A stretch of DNA of 64,000 nucleotides from Alistipes sp. (GTDB taxonomy: Bacteria; Bacteroidota; Bacteroidia; Bacteroidales; Rikenellaceae), in NCBI GenBank assembly GCA_029059935.1, contig JAIDUZ010000056.1, positions 1 to 64,000 on the forward strand, in the 5' to 3' direction. Position numbers and translations under genes: made by a program. The notes under the pieces were generated by a model, which ran no database searches, was not told the origin of the DNA, and saw only the letters and a program-made list of their open reading frames with translations. Numbering within the stretch: position 1 is the first letter of the stretch; every line of letters starts with the position of its first letter. This document shows positions 1 through 10,252 of the stretch, one piece after another.

Positions 1-1776
1 GGCGAGAAATACGGACTCGAAACCATCGACATCTTCAACGACGACGGCACCATCAACGACAAGGTGGGCATGTACGTGGGCGAAGACCGCTTCGACGTGC
101 GCCGCAAAATCGAGGGCGACCTCGCAGCGGCGGGTCTGCTCGAAAAGACCGAAGACTACACCAACAACGTGGGTTACTCCGAGCGTACGGGCGTGGCCAT
201 CGAGCCCAAGCTCTCGATGCAGTGGTTCCTCTCCATGTCCGAGCTGGCGAAGCCGGCGACCAAGGCCGTCATGGAGGACGCCATCCGCTTCGTGCCCGAG
301 AAATACAAGAACACCTACCGCCACTGGATGGAGAACATCAAGGACTGGTGCATCTCGCGCCAGCTGTGGTGGGGCCAGCGCATCCCGGCCTACTACCTCC
401 CGAAGGGGGGCTTCGTCGTGGCGCTCACGCCCGAGGAGGCGTTGGAGAAGGCGCGTGCCAAGTCGGGCGACGCTTCGCTGCAGCTCTCCGACCTGCGGCA
501 GGACGACGACGTACTCGACACCTGGTTCTCGTCGTGGCTGTGGCCCATTTCGGTTTTCGACGGCATCCGCAACCCCGACAACGACGAAATCCGCTACTAC
601 TACCCCACCGACGACCTGGTGACGGGCCCCGACATCATCTTCTTCTGGGTGGCCCGCATGATCATGGCCGGCTACGAATACCGCGGCGAGAAACCTTTCG
701 CCAACGTCTACTTCACGGGCATCGTGCGCGACAAAATCGGCCGCAAGATGTCGAAGCAGCTGGGCAATTCGCCCGACCCGCTCGACCTGATCGACAAGTA
801 CGGCGCCGACGGCGTGCGTCTGGCCATGCTCATGTCTTCGTCGGCCGGCAACGACGTGATGTTCGACGAGGCCCTCTGCGAGCAGGGCCGCAACTTCGGC
901 AACAAAATCTGGAACGCCTACCGGCTGGTCAACGGTTGGACGGTCGACGACAAGGCCCCGCAGAGCGAAAACGACCGACTGGCCGCGGCCTGGTTCCGCC
1001 AGGCGCTGAGCCGCACGCTGCGCGAGGTGGCCGACGACTTCCGCTCCTACCGCATCTCGGAGGCCTGCACCACGCTCTACCGCCTCTTCTGGGACGACTT
1101 CAGCGCCCAGTATCTCGAAATGGTGAAGCCGGCCTACGGCCAGCCCACCGACCCCACGACCATGGCGCAGACCCGGGCGTTCTTCGACGCGCTGATGCGC
1201 GCCCTGCACCCCTTCATGCCGTTCGTCACGGAGGAGATATGGCAGGACCTGGCGCCCCGCGCCGAGGGCGAATCCATCTGCGTGGCCCCCATGCCGGAGC
1301 CCGAAGCCGAGGATGCCGCCCTGCTGGCCCGCTTCGAGCTGGTAAAGGAGATCGTCTCGGCCGTGCGCAACATCCGCAATCAGAAGAACCTGCCGCAAAA
1401 GGAGGCCCTGACGCTCCAGGTCATCGCCGACGACAACTACCCGGCCGAATACGCCCCCGTCATGATGAAGATGGCCAACCTGTCGGCCATCGAAACGGTC
1501 TCGGAGAAAGACCCGGCGGCCGCCGCGTTCATCGTCAAGACCACGCAGTACTTCGTGCCGCTGGCCGGGATGATCGACACCGACGCCGAGCGCAAGAAGC
1601 TCTCCGACGACCTGGTCTACTACGAAGGCTTCCTCGCCTCGGTCATGAAGAAGCTCTCCAACAAGCGCTTCGTACAGTCGGCCCCCGAAAAGGTGGTGGC
1701 CAACGAACGCGCCAAGCAGGCCGACGCCGAAGCCCGCATCGCCGCCATCAAGGAGCAGCTTGCGGCACTGGAATAA
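1..1776 (+). CDS. valS: Valine--tRNA ligase, C-terminal part (5' truncated by window start)
   Basis: Frame is open from base 1; contains class I aa[29 protein letters not shown] (KMSKS loop) and the C-terminal anticodon-binding and coiled-coil regions typical of ValRS. Confidence 0.95.
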   Translation, partial: GEKYGLETIDIFNDDGTINDKVGMYVGEDRFDVRRKIEGDLAAAGLLEKTEDYTNNVGYSERTGVAIEPKLSMQWFLSMSELAKPATKAVMEDAIRFVPEKYKNTYRHWMENIKDWCISRQLWWGQRIPAYYLPKGGFVVALTPEEALEKARAKSGDASLQLSDLRQDDDVLDTWFSSWLWPISVFDGIRNPDNDEIRYYYPTDDLVTGPDIIFFWVARMIMAGYEYRGEKPFANVYFTGIVRDKIGRKMSKQLGNSPDPLDLIDKYGADGVRLAMLMSSSAGNDVMFDEALCEQGRNFGNKIWNAYRLVNGWTVDDKAPQSENDRLAAAWFRQALSRTLREVADDFRSYRISEACTTLYRLFWDDFSAQYLEMVKPAYGQPTDPTTMAQTRAFFDALMRALHPFMPFVTEEIWQDLAPRAEGESICVAPMPEPEAEDAALLARFELVKEIVSAVRNIRNQKNLPQKEALTLQVIADDNYPAEYAPVMMKMANLSAIETVSEKDPAAAAFIVKTTQYFVPLAGMIDTDAERKKLSDDLVYYEGFLASVMKKLSNKRFVQSAPEKVVANERAKQADAEARIAAIKEQLAALE

Positions 1777-1914
1777 GGTGAAAGCCGAAAGGTGAAAAAT
1801 GAAAGGGGTTTCCGACAAATCTTCTTCATTTTTCACCTTTTTCTTCGTTCTTTCGCCCATGCACCGGGATTCGTCCGGGACACCTTTCACTTTTCACCTT
1901 TAATTTTTCATTTT
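1777..1914. repeat. Heptad-array pair A (valS/rnhA intergenic)
   Basis: GTGAAAG-CCGAAAG-GTGAAAA-ATGAAAG (1778-1805); inverted arrays 1824-1847 and 1881-1914; 16-bp perfect inverted repeat 1788-1803/1825-1840. Confidence 0.85.
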
Positions 1915-2368
1915 GCCCGAAATCACCATCTACACCGACGGCTCGGCGCGCGGCAATCCCGGGCCGGGAGGCTACGGCATCGTCATGGTCTCGGGGCCCC
2001 ACCGCAAGGAGTTGTCGCAGGGTTTCCGTCTGACGACCAACAACCGCATGGAGCTCATGGGCGTCTGCGTGGCGCTCGAAACGTTGAAATTCCCCGAATC
2101 GGAGGTAGTGATCTACTCCGACTCGAAATATGTGGTCGACTCGGTGGAAAAAGGCTGGGTGTTCAGCTGGGAGCGGAAACTTTTCCGCGGCAAGAAGAAC
2201 CCCGATCTGTGGATGCGTTTTCTGCGGGTCTACCGGCAGCACAAGGTCCGCTTCGTGTGGGTGAAAGGACACGCCGAGACCGTGGAGAACAACCGGTGCG
2301 ACAAGCTGGCCGTCGAGGCGGCCGGCGGCGCGAACCTGCCCGAGGATACGGGCTACCGGCCGGAATAA
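1913..2368 (+). CDS. rnhA: Ribonuclease HI (TTG start)
   Basis: MPEITIYTDGSARGNPGPGGYG...NNRMELMG...YSDSKYVVDSV...VKGHAETVENNRCDKLA, RNase HI catalytic motifs. Confidence 0.93.
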   Translation: MPEITIYTDGSARGNPGPGGYGIVMVSGPHRKELSQGFRLTTNNRMELMGVCVALETLKFPESEVVIYSDSKYVVDSVEKGWVFSWERKLFRGKKNPDLWMRFLRVYRQHKVRFVWVKGHAETVENNRCDKLAVEAAGGANLPEDTGYRPE

Positions 2369-2533
2369 AGTGAAAAGGGAAAGGCGGAAGGATTTTGCGG
2401 CTCTTTTCAGTCTGTTATCCGCGGCATTGCAAACATCCGCCTTGTCGCAAGAAAAAAATCGGTATTGTTCGCGCCGAACAACAATAAGGGGTGGGTGGAA
2501 CCTTTTCACTTTTCACCTTTCCCTTTTCACTTT
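2367..2533. repeat. Heptad-array pair B (rnhA/2638 gene intergenic)
   Basis: AAAGTGAAAAGGGAAAGG (2367-2384) perfectly inverted at 2516-2533 (18 bp). Confidence 0.88.
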
Positions 2534-2637
2534 CGACGAATGACTTTCTGCTAAACGAAATGTTTTTGTTGCAGGGCAGCTGTTGCGGGTTCGGGCGAAA
2601 TGCCTAATTTTGTAGGAAACCAAACCCGAACCCACCT

Positions 2638-5163
2638 ATGAAACGACTCTGCACGGCTTTGGCGGCACTTCTGCTGCTGGCCGTATCGATGCATGCGCAT
2701 GCCGCAGTGCGCATGCCGGCAATCCTCTCGGACAACATGGTGCTGCAACAGGAGAGCCGCGCTGCCGTATGGGGCCAGGCCGACCCGAAAGAGAAAATCG
2801 AGGTCTCGGCCTCGTGGAGCGAGCGCGTCTACCGCACGACGGCCGACCGCAACGGCCGCTGGCGCGTCGACATCGAGACTCCGGCCGCCACTACGGGCCA
2901 GCAGCTCACCGTAAGCGGCAAGGACGGCAGCATCGTCATCCGCAACATCCTCATCGGCGAAGTGTGGCTCTGCTCGGGCCAGTCCAACATGGAGTTCCCG
3001 GTGGCCCGCCACCCCAAGAACAAATGGATGACCGGCATGGTCGACTGCGACGAGCAGATGAACGACGCCACGTTCGACAACCTGCGTCTGTTCCATGTCG
3101 AGCACCAGCTGGCCCCCGACGGCGAACGCGACGACTGCACGGGCCGCTGGGTGGTCTGCACGCCAGATAATCTGAAAGAGTTCTCGGCCGTGGGCTTCGT
3201 CTTCGGACGCGAGCTGCACAAGGAGCTGCAACAGCCCGTGGGCCTTATCCAGGCCACGTGGGGCGGCACGCACGCCGAGTCGTGGATGCCGCGCTCCGTG
3301 ATGGAGAAAAACAAGCTCTACGCCGACGTGCTGAAGCAATACGACCCCGCCAACATCAAACGTCAGAAAGACTGGTGCAAGGTGCCGGCCACGCTGTGGA
3401 ACGGCATGATCCGCCCCATCGTGCCTTACACGCTGAAAGGCTGCGTGTGGTACCAGGGCGAATCGAACGCGGTGCGGGCCGAAAAGTACCAGCAGGTCTT
3501 CACCCAGCTCATCGCGTCGTGGCGCAAGGCGTTCGAAACGCCCGACATGCCGTTCTATTTCGTGCAGATAGCCCCCCACTACCAGCAGCCTGCCGCCATC
3601 CGCGACGCCCAGTTCCGCACATGGCAGGCCGTCGCACACACGGGCATGGCCGTCATCACCGATGCCGGCGACTCGCTCGACATCCACCCGCGCAACAAGC
3701 GCATCCCGGGCGAGCGTCTGGCCCGCTGGGCGCTCAACCGCGACTACGGCCGCAGCGTGGCGTGCGAAAGCCCCTACTACCTCTCGCACCGCACCGAGGG
3801 GCGGACGCTGGCCGTGAAGTTCGCCAACGCCGAGGGATTGCACGCCGCTTCCGGCAGCCGCATCGAGGGTTTCCTCATAGCGGGCGCCGACCGCCGTTTC
3901 TATCCGGCCGAGGCGGTCGCAAAGGGCGATGAAGTCCTGCTCACGGCACCGCAGGTCGAGCAGCCCGTCGCCGTGCGCTACGGCTGGGGCAAGTGGTTCT
4001 GCGTCAACCTGGCCAACGGGGCCGGACTGCCGGCCGTGCCGTTCCGCACCGATTCCTGGGCGCCGGAGAGCTACGCCCGGTGGTTCGCCGACTCGGAGAT
4101 GCGCCGCTTCCCCGAAGCCTGGCAGCTCGACCACGGCAAGCGCCTCTTCTTCGGCTATGCGCAGGGCGTAGGCTGCTGCGCCATGCTGCGGATGTGGAAA
4201 GCCACGGGCGACCGCCGCTACTTCGACTACGTAGAGCAGTGGGCCGACTCGCTCGTCGACGACCGGGGCGACATCCACCTCTACGACCTGGCGTCGTACA
4301 ACATCGACTTCATCAACTCGGGCAAAGTGCTCTTCGACTGCTACCGCGAAACGGGCAAGGCCAAGTACCGCAAGGCGATGGACCGCCTCGTAGGGCAGAT
4401 GCGCAACCATCCGCGCACGTGCGACGGCGCCTACTGGCACAAACTCATCTACCAGCACCAGATATGGCTCGACGGGCTCTACATGTGTTCGCCGTTCCTC
4501 TCGCAGTACGGCTCCGAATTCGGCAAGCCGGAGTGGATCGAGGAGGCCGTCAGACAAATCAAGCTCTGCCACCTCCACACCCACGATGCCGCCACGGGGC
4601 TCTACCACCATGCGTGGGACGAGAGCCGTTCGCAGCGCTGGGCCGACCCCGAAACGGGCCATTCGCCCAATTTCTGGGGCCGTTCGATCGGCTGGTGGAT
4701 GATGGCGCTGGTCGACAACCTCGACTACATTCCGGAGGAGCACCCCGACCGCACCTATATTATATCGTTGATTCGGGGTTTGGCCGACGCTCTGCCCAAA
4801 TACCAGGACAAGGCGGGTCTGTGGTACCAGGTCATCGACTGCCCCACGCGCAAGGGCAACTTCCCCGAAGCCTCCGTCACGGCGCAGCTCATGTACGCCT
4901 ATGCCAAGGCGGTGAACAAAGGTTATCTCGACGAGAGCTACCGCCAGTATGCCGAAAAAGCCTTCGAAGGCCTGCGCAACAAGCTCCTGGGCGAGAACGC
5001 CGACGGCACGCTCACCCTCACGCGCTGCTGCCAGGTGGGCGGACTGGGCGGCACGCCCTACCGCGACGGCAGCTTCGAATACTACATCGGCGAACGGATG
5101 CGCGACAACGACGCCAAGGCCACGGGACCCTTCATCATGGGGTGCCTGGAGCTGGGCAAATAA
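2638..5163 (+). CDS. Secreted fusion: SGNH/sialate-O-acetylesterase-like domain plus GH105 unsaturated rhamnogalacturonyl hydrolase
   Basis: Signal peptide; GEVWLCSGQSNMEFPV SGNH block and WYQGESNA; C-terminal half HKLIYQHQIWLDGLYMCSPFLSQYG...NFWGRSIGWWMMALVD is GH105-like. Confidence 0.85.
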   Translation: MKRLCTALAALLLLAVSMHAHAAVRMPAILSDNMVLQQESRAAVWGQADPKEKIEVSASWSERVYRTTADRNGRWRVDIETPAATTGQQLTVSGKDGSIVIRNILIGEVWLCSGQSNMEFPVARHPKNKWMTGMVDCDEQMNDATFDNLRLFHVEHQLAPDGERDDCTGRWVVCTPDNLKEFSAVGFVFGRELHKELQQPVGLIQATWGGTHAESWMPRSVMEKNKLYADVLKQYDPANIKRQKDWCKVPATLWNGMIRPIVPYTLKGCVWYQGESNAVRAEKYQQVFTQLIASWRKAFETPDMPFYFVQIAPHYQQPAAIRDAQFRTWQAVAHTGMAVITDAGDSLDIHPRNKRIPGERLARWALNRDYGRSVACESPYYLSHRTEGRTLAVKFANAEGLHAASGSRIEGFLIAGADRRFYPAEAVAKGDEVLLTAPQVEQPVAVRYGWGKWFCVNLANGAGLPAVPFRTDSWAPESYARWFADSEMRRFPEAWQLDHGKRLFFGYAQGVGCCAMLRMWKATGDRRYFDYVEQWADSLVDDRGDIHLYDLASYNIDFINSGKVLFDCYRETGKAKYRKAMDRLVGQMRNHPRTCDGAYWHKLIYQHQIWLDGLYMCSPFLSQYGSEFGKPEWIEEAVRQIKLCHLHTHDAATGLYHHAWDESRSQRWADPETGHSPNFWGRSIGWWMMALVDNLDYIPEEHPDRTYIISLIRGLADALPKYQDKAGLWYQVIDCPTRKGNFPEASVTAQLMYAYAKAVNKGYLDESYRQYAEKAFEGLRNKLLGENADGTLTLTRCCQVGGLGGTPYRDGSFEYYIGERMRDNDAKATGPFIMGCLELGK

Positions 5164-5190
5164 CCGACAACCTTAAAACTCCCTACGACC

Positions 5191-6975
5191 ATGAACCGAC
5201 TGCTACTGGCCGCGCTGGCGCTGTGGAGCGCCGCGCTCCCCGTCCGGGCGCAGGACCCCCGCGAAAGGGTCTACAACTATGAAATACTCACCCCGAGCCA
5301 CGCCTCCAAACCTCCGGTGGAGGGCTTCGCGTCGCAGCGCATCCGCGAACGTCTCGGACGCTCGCTGACGGCCCGCCTGACACCCGACGGCAAAGGGGTG
5401 CATCTGAGCTGGCGTCTCTTGGAGACCGACCATCCGGAGATAGGCTTCGAAATCTACCGTACGGCCGACGGGAAGACCGAACTGCTGAACCGCAAGCCGG
5501 TCATAGCCACGACCGACTTCACCGACCCGGCACCCGTTGAAAAGGCCCGTTACCGCATCGTGCCCCGCTACGGCGACGAACGGCTGGAAGCATCGGGCGA
5601 AATCGAAGTCGACCTGGCGGCCTTGCAGGCAGGCAAGCCCTACACGGCCATCCCCGTCACCGGGCGCGTCGGCAAGCTGGGCGTGGGCGACCTCGACGGC
5701 GACGGCGAGTACGACTTCGTGGTGCGCACGCCCGACACCAACGTCGACCCCGGCGTGCAGGGACGCCACTACGACTCGGTCTACACCATCGCAGCCTACC
5801 GCCGCACCGGCGAAAAACTGTGGGAATACTCCTTAGGCGAGGGCGTCGAACCCGGCGTGTGGTACTCGCCCTTCGTGGTCTATGACTTCGACGGCGACGG
5901 CCGCGCCGAGGTGGCCCTGCGCATCTGCCCCGACGGCAAGCGCGACGACCGCCACCGCGTAGGCTCGGGGTCGGAATACCTGGTCGTGCTCGACGGCCTG
6001 ACGGGCCGCGAGATAGCCCGCGCGCCCTGGATCGAACGCACGCCGCGTCTGGGCGATCTCAACCGGCAGAACCGCCATCAGATAGGCATGGCCTACCTCG
6101 ACGGACGCACGCCGGCCATCATCGTGGCGCGCGGCACCTACCGGGCGATGCTGGCCGAAGCATGGCAGCTGCACGACGGCCGTCTGACGCGTCTGTGGCG
6201 CTGGGACGGCGACGAAGAGAATCCCGTCGTCCGCAGCCAGGGTTCGCACAACATGGTGGCGGGCGATGCTGACGGCGACGGCCGCGACGAAATCCTGCTG
6301 GGCGGCTGCATGCTCGACGACAACGGCACGCTGCTGTGGTCGGCAGGCATCGGCCATCCCGACAAAATCTACATGACCGACATCGACCCCCGGCGGCCGG
6401 GCATGGAGGTGCTGCTGTGCGGCGAAATCAGCAACGACGCCGGCCGCGGCGTCTGCTGCGTGGATGCCGCGACGGGCGCGCAGGTGTGGAACATCGGCAC
6501 CCCCACCACCCACGTGGGCGACGGCATGGCGGCCGACATCGACCCGAAGCACCCGGGGCTGGAGTGCTTCGCCAAGGAGGACCGCAAGGCGGGCAGCGAA
6601 TGCCGCTATCTGCTGACGGCCCGCGGCAAGCAGCTCGACAACCGGCCCATCCCCGACTGCCGCAACTGGGTGTGGTGGGACGGCGACCTGCTGCGCGAGA
6701 CGATACGCGGAACCGGCATCGTGAAGTGGCCCGACGAGACGGTAGCCGAAGGCATCGAAGGGGCGATTCTGCTCATCGCCGACCTGACGGGCGACTGGCG
6801 CGAGGAGATCGTGACCTCCGTCGACGGCGAGCTGCGCATCTACGGCACCAACCTGCCGGCCCGCGACCGCCGCACCACGCTGATGCAGGACCCCGTCTAC
6901 CGCAGCTACGTGGCCGAACGGAGCCAGGGCTATCCCCAGAGCCCCGTACCCTCCTACTACCTGGGAGAGAAGTAG
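5191..6975 (+). CDS. Rhamnogalacturonan lyase, PL11-like
   Basis: Signal peptide; repeated DxDGDGxxD calcium-loop motifs (DLDGDGEYDFVVRTPDTNVDP, DFDGDGRAE, DADGDGRDEI); length and organisation as in YesW/YesX-type PL11. Confidence 0.85.
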   Translation: MNRLLLAALALWSAALPVRAQDPRERVYNYEILTPSHASKPPVEGFASQRIRERLGRSLTARLTPDGKGVHLSWRLLETDHPEIGFEIYRTADGKTELLNRKPVIATTDFTDPAPVEKARYRIVPRYGDERLEASGEIEVDLAALQAGKPYTAIPVTGRVGKLGVGDLDGDGEYDFVVRTPDTNVDPGVQGRHYDSVYTIAAYRRTGEKLWEYSLGEGVEPGVWYSPFVVYDFDGDGRAEVALRICPDGKRDDRHRVGSGSEYLVVLDGLTGREIARAPWIERTPRLGDLNRQNRHQIGMAYLDGRTPAIIVARGTYRAMLAEAWQLHDGRLTRLWRWDGDEENPVVRSQGSHNMVAGDADGDGRDEILLGGCMLDDNGTLLWSAGIGHPDKIYMTDIDPRRPGMEVLLCGEISNDAGRGVCCVDAATGAQVWNIGTPTTHVGDGMAADIDPKHPGLECFAKEDRKAGSECRYLLTARGKQLDNRPIPDCRNWVWWDGDLLRETIRGTGIVKWPDETVAEGIEGAILLIADLTGDWREEIVTSVDGELRIYGTNLPARDRRTTLMQDPVYRSYVAERSQGYPQSPVPSYYLGEK

Positions 6976-6995
6976 ATTCAATTCAAAATTCATAA

Positions 6996-8555
6996 TTGCC
7001 ATTCTTGCATATGAAACGACTTACGACCCTGCTGCTGGGCATGCTGGCGCTGGCGACCGCCGCGGCGCAGGCACCGGGCAGCAACAGCCTCGACGAAGTG
7101 CCGTTCGAAATGCCGCAGGTGGTGCTCCCCGCCATTCCCGAGCGGGAAGTGACCATCGCCGACTTCGGCGGCGACCCGAGCGGCGCACGGCTCTCGACCG
7201 AAGCCTTCGCCAAGGCGATCGGCCATCTGGCCGGTCTGGGCGGCGGCACACTGCGCGTCCCGGCCGGCATCTGGCACACGGGGCCCATCGTCCTGCGCGA
7301 CAACATCCGCCTGGAAGTCGAACGGGGCGCCGTCATCCTCTTCTCCAACGACAAGAGCCTCTATCCGCTGGTCGAAACCTCGTTCGAGGGCTACGACAAC
7401 ACGCGCCGCTGCCAATCGCCCATCTCGGCGCGCGGCGCCCGCAACATCGCCATCACGGGCCAGGGCGTCATCGACGGCAACGGCGAATACTGGCGCCCGC
7501 TCAAACGCGAGAAAGTCAACGAAAGCACATGGCGCCGCATCACCGCCCGCGGAGGATGCTACAAACGCCCCACCTACTGGTTCCCGAGCGAGCAGGCCCT
7601 GCGGGGCGACGCCGTGGCCGACATGAACGTGCCGCGCACGCTGACGACCGACGAGGAGTGGGCCGCGGTGAAGGATTTCCTGCGTCCGGTGATGGTCAGT
7701 CTGATCGACTGCGAGAACATCCTGCTGCAAGGCGTCGTCTTCCAGAATTCGCCGGCCTGGAACATCCATCCGCTGCTGTGCCGCCACCTGACGGTCGACG
7801 GGGTGACGGTGCGCAACCCGGCCTATGCCCAGAACGGCGACGGAATCGACATCGAGTCGTGCAGCAACGTCATCGTCCGCGACAGCCGCTTCGACGTGGG
7901 CGACGACGGCATCTGCATCAAGAGCGGCAAGGACGAAGACGGCCGCCGGCGCGGCGTGCCGACCGAAAACGTGGTGGTGGAGGGCTGCACGGTCTTCCGC
8001 GGCCACGGAGGGTTCGTGGTCGGCAGCGAGATGTCGGGCGGCGTGAGGAACGTGCTCGTGCGCCGCTGCAACTTCGTCTCGACCGACGTGGGGCTGCGTT
8101 TCAAAAGCCGCCGCGGCCGCGGCGGCGTGGTGGAGAACATCCACGTCTACGACACGGCCATGTCGGACATCGCCACCGAGCCGCTGCTCTTCGACCTCTT
8201 CTACGGCGGCAAATCGGCCGTCGAGGTGCTCGAATCGGGCAGCGAGGAGCGCGCCGCAACCACGGTGCCGCCCGTCGACGAAACGACGCCGGCATTCCGC
8301 AGCATCCGCATCCGGGGTCTCAACTGCCTCGGAGCCCGGCGGGCGATGTTCTTCAACGGCATACCCGAGATGCCCATCGAGGGAATCCATATCAGCGACA
8401 CGCGCATCCGTTCGACCCTGGGCGGCGAAATACGCCACGCCGAGAAAATCATTTTGGACAATGTAGCCATCGAGGCGGCCGAAGGTCCGGCGTTGAAAAT
8501 TGCAAATTGCGAAAAAATCGACCTGCAGGGATTCACCGGAGAAGTAGCCCGATAG
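6996..8555 (+). CDS. Glycoside hydrolase family 28 (polygalacturonase-like)
   Basis: Signal peptide; right-handed beta-helix; NGDGIDIESCSNVIVRDSRFDVGDDGICIKSGKDEDG and GHGGFVVGSEMSGG GH28 signatures. Confidence 0.92.
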   Translation: MPFLHMKRLTTLLLGMLALATAAAQAPGSNSLDEVPFEMPQVVLPAIPEREVTIADFGGDPSGARLSTEAFAKAIGHLAGLGGGTLRVPAGIWHTGPIVLRDNIRLEVERGAVILFSNDKSLYPLVETSFEGYDNTRRCQSPISARGARNIAITGQGVIDGNGEYWRPLKREKVNESTWRRITARGGCYKRPTYWFPSEQALRGDAVADMNVPRTLTTDEEWAAVKDFLRPVMVSLIDCENILLQGVVFQNSPAWNIHPLLCRHLTVDGVTVRNPAYAQNGDGIDIESCSNVIVRDSRFDVGDDGICIKSGKDEDGRRRGVPTENVVVEGCTVFRGHGGFVVGSEMSGGVRNVLVRRCNFVSTDVGLRFKSRRGRGGVVENIHVYDTAMSDIATEPLLFDLFYGGKSAVEVLESGSEERAATTVPPVDETTPAFRSIRIRGLNCLGARRAMFFNGIPEMPIEGIHISDTRIRSTLGGEIRHAEKIILDNVAIEAAEGPALKIANCEKIDLQGFTGEVAR

Positions 8556-8588
8556 CGCGCGGTCAAAAAACATATGATTTTCACACAG

Positions 8589-8619
8589 AAAAGCCCTTGG
8601 AGCAATTCCAAGGGCTTTT
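8589..8619 (+). terminator. Rho-independent terminator-like hairpin between the GH28 genes
   Basis: AAAAGCCCTTGGA-loop-TCCAAGGGCTTTT, perfect 13-bp stem. Confidence 0.75.
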
Positions 8620-8795
8620 CTTACGGCCATGCCGGAAGCAAAAAGCGCAGATATATTCAAAAAATTTAGATTTTTCTTCAAAAAAATCACTATCATTGCA
8701 TGCAGTCACAAAATCATTTTTCCGGTCCGCATTCCGCCGAAAACTCACTACTTTTGAAAAATTTGAAAAATCAATCCATCGCTAACCCGAAATTT

Positions 8796-10235
8796 ATGAA
8801 TCGCATCGCACGCATCGTCGCCCTCTGCGCGACATCATTTTTCGCAGTCTCCTGCACGCCGACCGCCGAGCAGGAGAACCCCTTCCCCGAGCTGGAATGG
8901 ATCGCCCAGGCCGGTGCCCGCACCTTCCCCTCGGACCGAACCGTCTTCCGCACCAACGACTACGGTGCCGTGGGCGACGCCGTCACCGACTGCACCGAAG
9001 CCGTACAGGCCGCCATCGAGGCCTGCAAGGCCAACGGAGGCGGCCGCGTGACCTTCGCGCCGGGCATCTACCTGGTGGGCTCGCTCTTCATCGACGGCGA
9101 CAACATCAACTTCGAGATTCCGCGCGGCACGACCCTCATCGGCAGCCAGCGGATCGAGGACTACCGCATCATCCGCACGCGCGTGGCCGGCGTGGAGATG
9201 GAATGGCCGGCGGCCCTCATCAACCTGGTCGGCTGCTCGAACAGCGCCATCACGGGCTCGGGCACCGTCAACGGCCGCGGCAAACCTTTCTGGGACAAAT
9301 ACTGGTCGATGCGCAAGGACTACGACCCGCGCGGCCTGCGCTGGATCGTCGACTACGACTGCCAGCGTCCGCGCGGCATCCTCGTCTCGGAGTGCAAGGA
9401 CGTCACCGTCCGCGACATCGTGCTCTACCAGCCGGGCTTCTGGTCGCTGCACATCCTCTACTCGGAGCATGTGACCGTCGACAACGTCATCATATCGAAC
9501 AACATCGAGGGCCGCGGCCCCTCGACCGACGGCATCGACATCGACTCGTCGCACCACATCCTCGTCGAGAACAGCCACATCAACTGCAATGACGACAACT
9601 TCTGCCTCAAGGCGGGCCGCGACAGCGACGGTCTGCGCGTCGGCCGGCCGTGCGAATACATCGTCATCCGCAACTGCGTGGCGGGCCACGGCGACGGGCT
9701 CTTCACGTGCGGCAGCGAGACGTCGGGCTCCATCCGCCACATCGCCGCCTACAACATGACGGGCCTGGGCACCAAATACGGCCTGCGCTTCAAGTCCACC
9801 TGCCAGCGCGGCGGCACCATCGAGGACATCTGGCTGGGCAACGTGGAGATGCGCGGCGTGCGCGATCCCTTCGTGGTCGATCTCAACTGGCACCCGGCTT
9901 ACAGCACCTCGCGCCTGCCGGCCGAATACGAGGGCAAAGAGCTGCCCGAGCACTGGCACAAGATGCTGGCCGAGGTGACCCCCGAACAGGGCACGCCGAA
10001 GTTCCGCGATGTCCACTTCCGCAACGTAACGGCCACCGACGCCACGACCTGCATGAAGGTCGGCGGCATCGAACGCTCCACGGTCGAGGGCTTCACGTTC
10101 GAGAACGTGACCTTGCAGGGTCTCAACGCCGGCTCGGTAAGCTGGGCCGAGAACTGGCTCACCGACGGGCTCACCGTCGAGGCGAGCGAGAAACCGCTGA
10201 AGGTCGAAAACTGCATCGGCACCTCCCTGCACTGA
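8796..10235 (+). CDS. Glycoside hydrolase family 28, predicted lipoprotein (start placed at the ATG before MNRIARIVALC)
   Basis: Lipobox-like FFAVSCTP; STDGIDIDSSHHILVENSHINCNDDNFCLKAGRDSDG and GHGDGLFTCGSETSGS motifs. Confidence 0.9.
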   Translation: MNRIARIVALCATSFFAVSCTPTAEQENPFPELEWIAQAGARTFPSDRTVFRTNDYGAVGDAVTDCTEAVQAAIEACKANGGGRVTFAPGIYLVGSLFIDGDNINFEIPRGTTLIGSQRIEDYRIIRTRVAGVEMEWPAALINLVGCSNSAITGSGTVNGRGKPFWDKYWSMRKDYDPRGLRWIVDYDCQRPRGILVSECKDVTVRDIVLYQPGFWSLHILYSEHVTVDNVIISNNIEGRGPSTDGIDIDSSHHILVENSHINCNDDNFCLKAGRDSDGLRVGRPCEYIVIRNCVAGHGDGLFTCGSETSGSIRHIAAYNMTGLGTKYGLRFKSTCQRGGTIEDIWLGNVEMRGVRDPFVVDLNWHPAYSTSRLPAEYEGKELPEHWHKMLAEVTPEQGTPKFRDVHFRNVTATDATTCMKVGGIERSTVEGFTFENVTLQGLNAGSVSWAENWLTDGLTVEASEKPLKVENCIGTSLH

Positions 10236-10252
10236 CACCCCGCCGGACCACC

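Noticed and set aside
222-1781. 519-aa alternative-frame ORF in valS and similar overlapping plus-strand ORFs
   Set aside because: Arg/Pro/His-rich translation with no recognisable domain; the other frame is a clear known gene.
1777-2533. Heptad arrays as CRISPR or ordinary rho-independent terminators
   Set aside because: Units are 7 bp without spacers, and the inverted halves are separated by up to about 200 bp without a tight GC stem plus T-tract.
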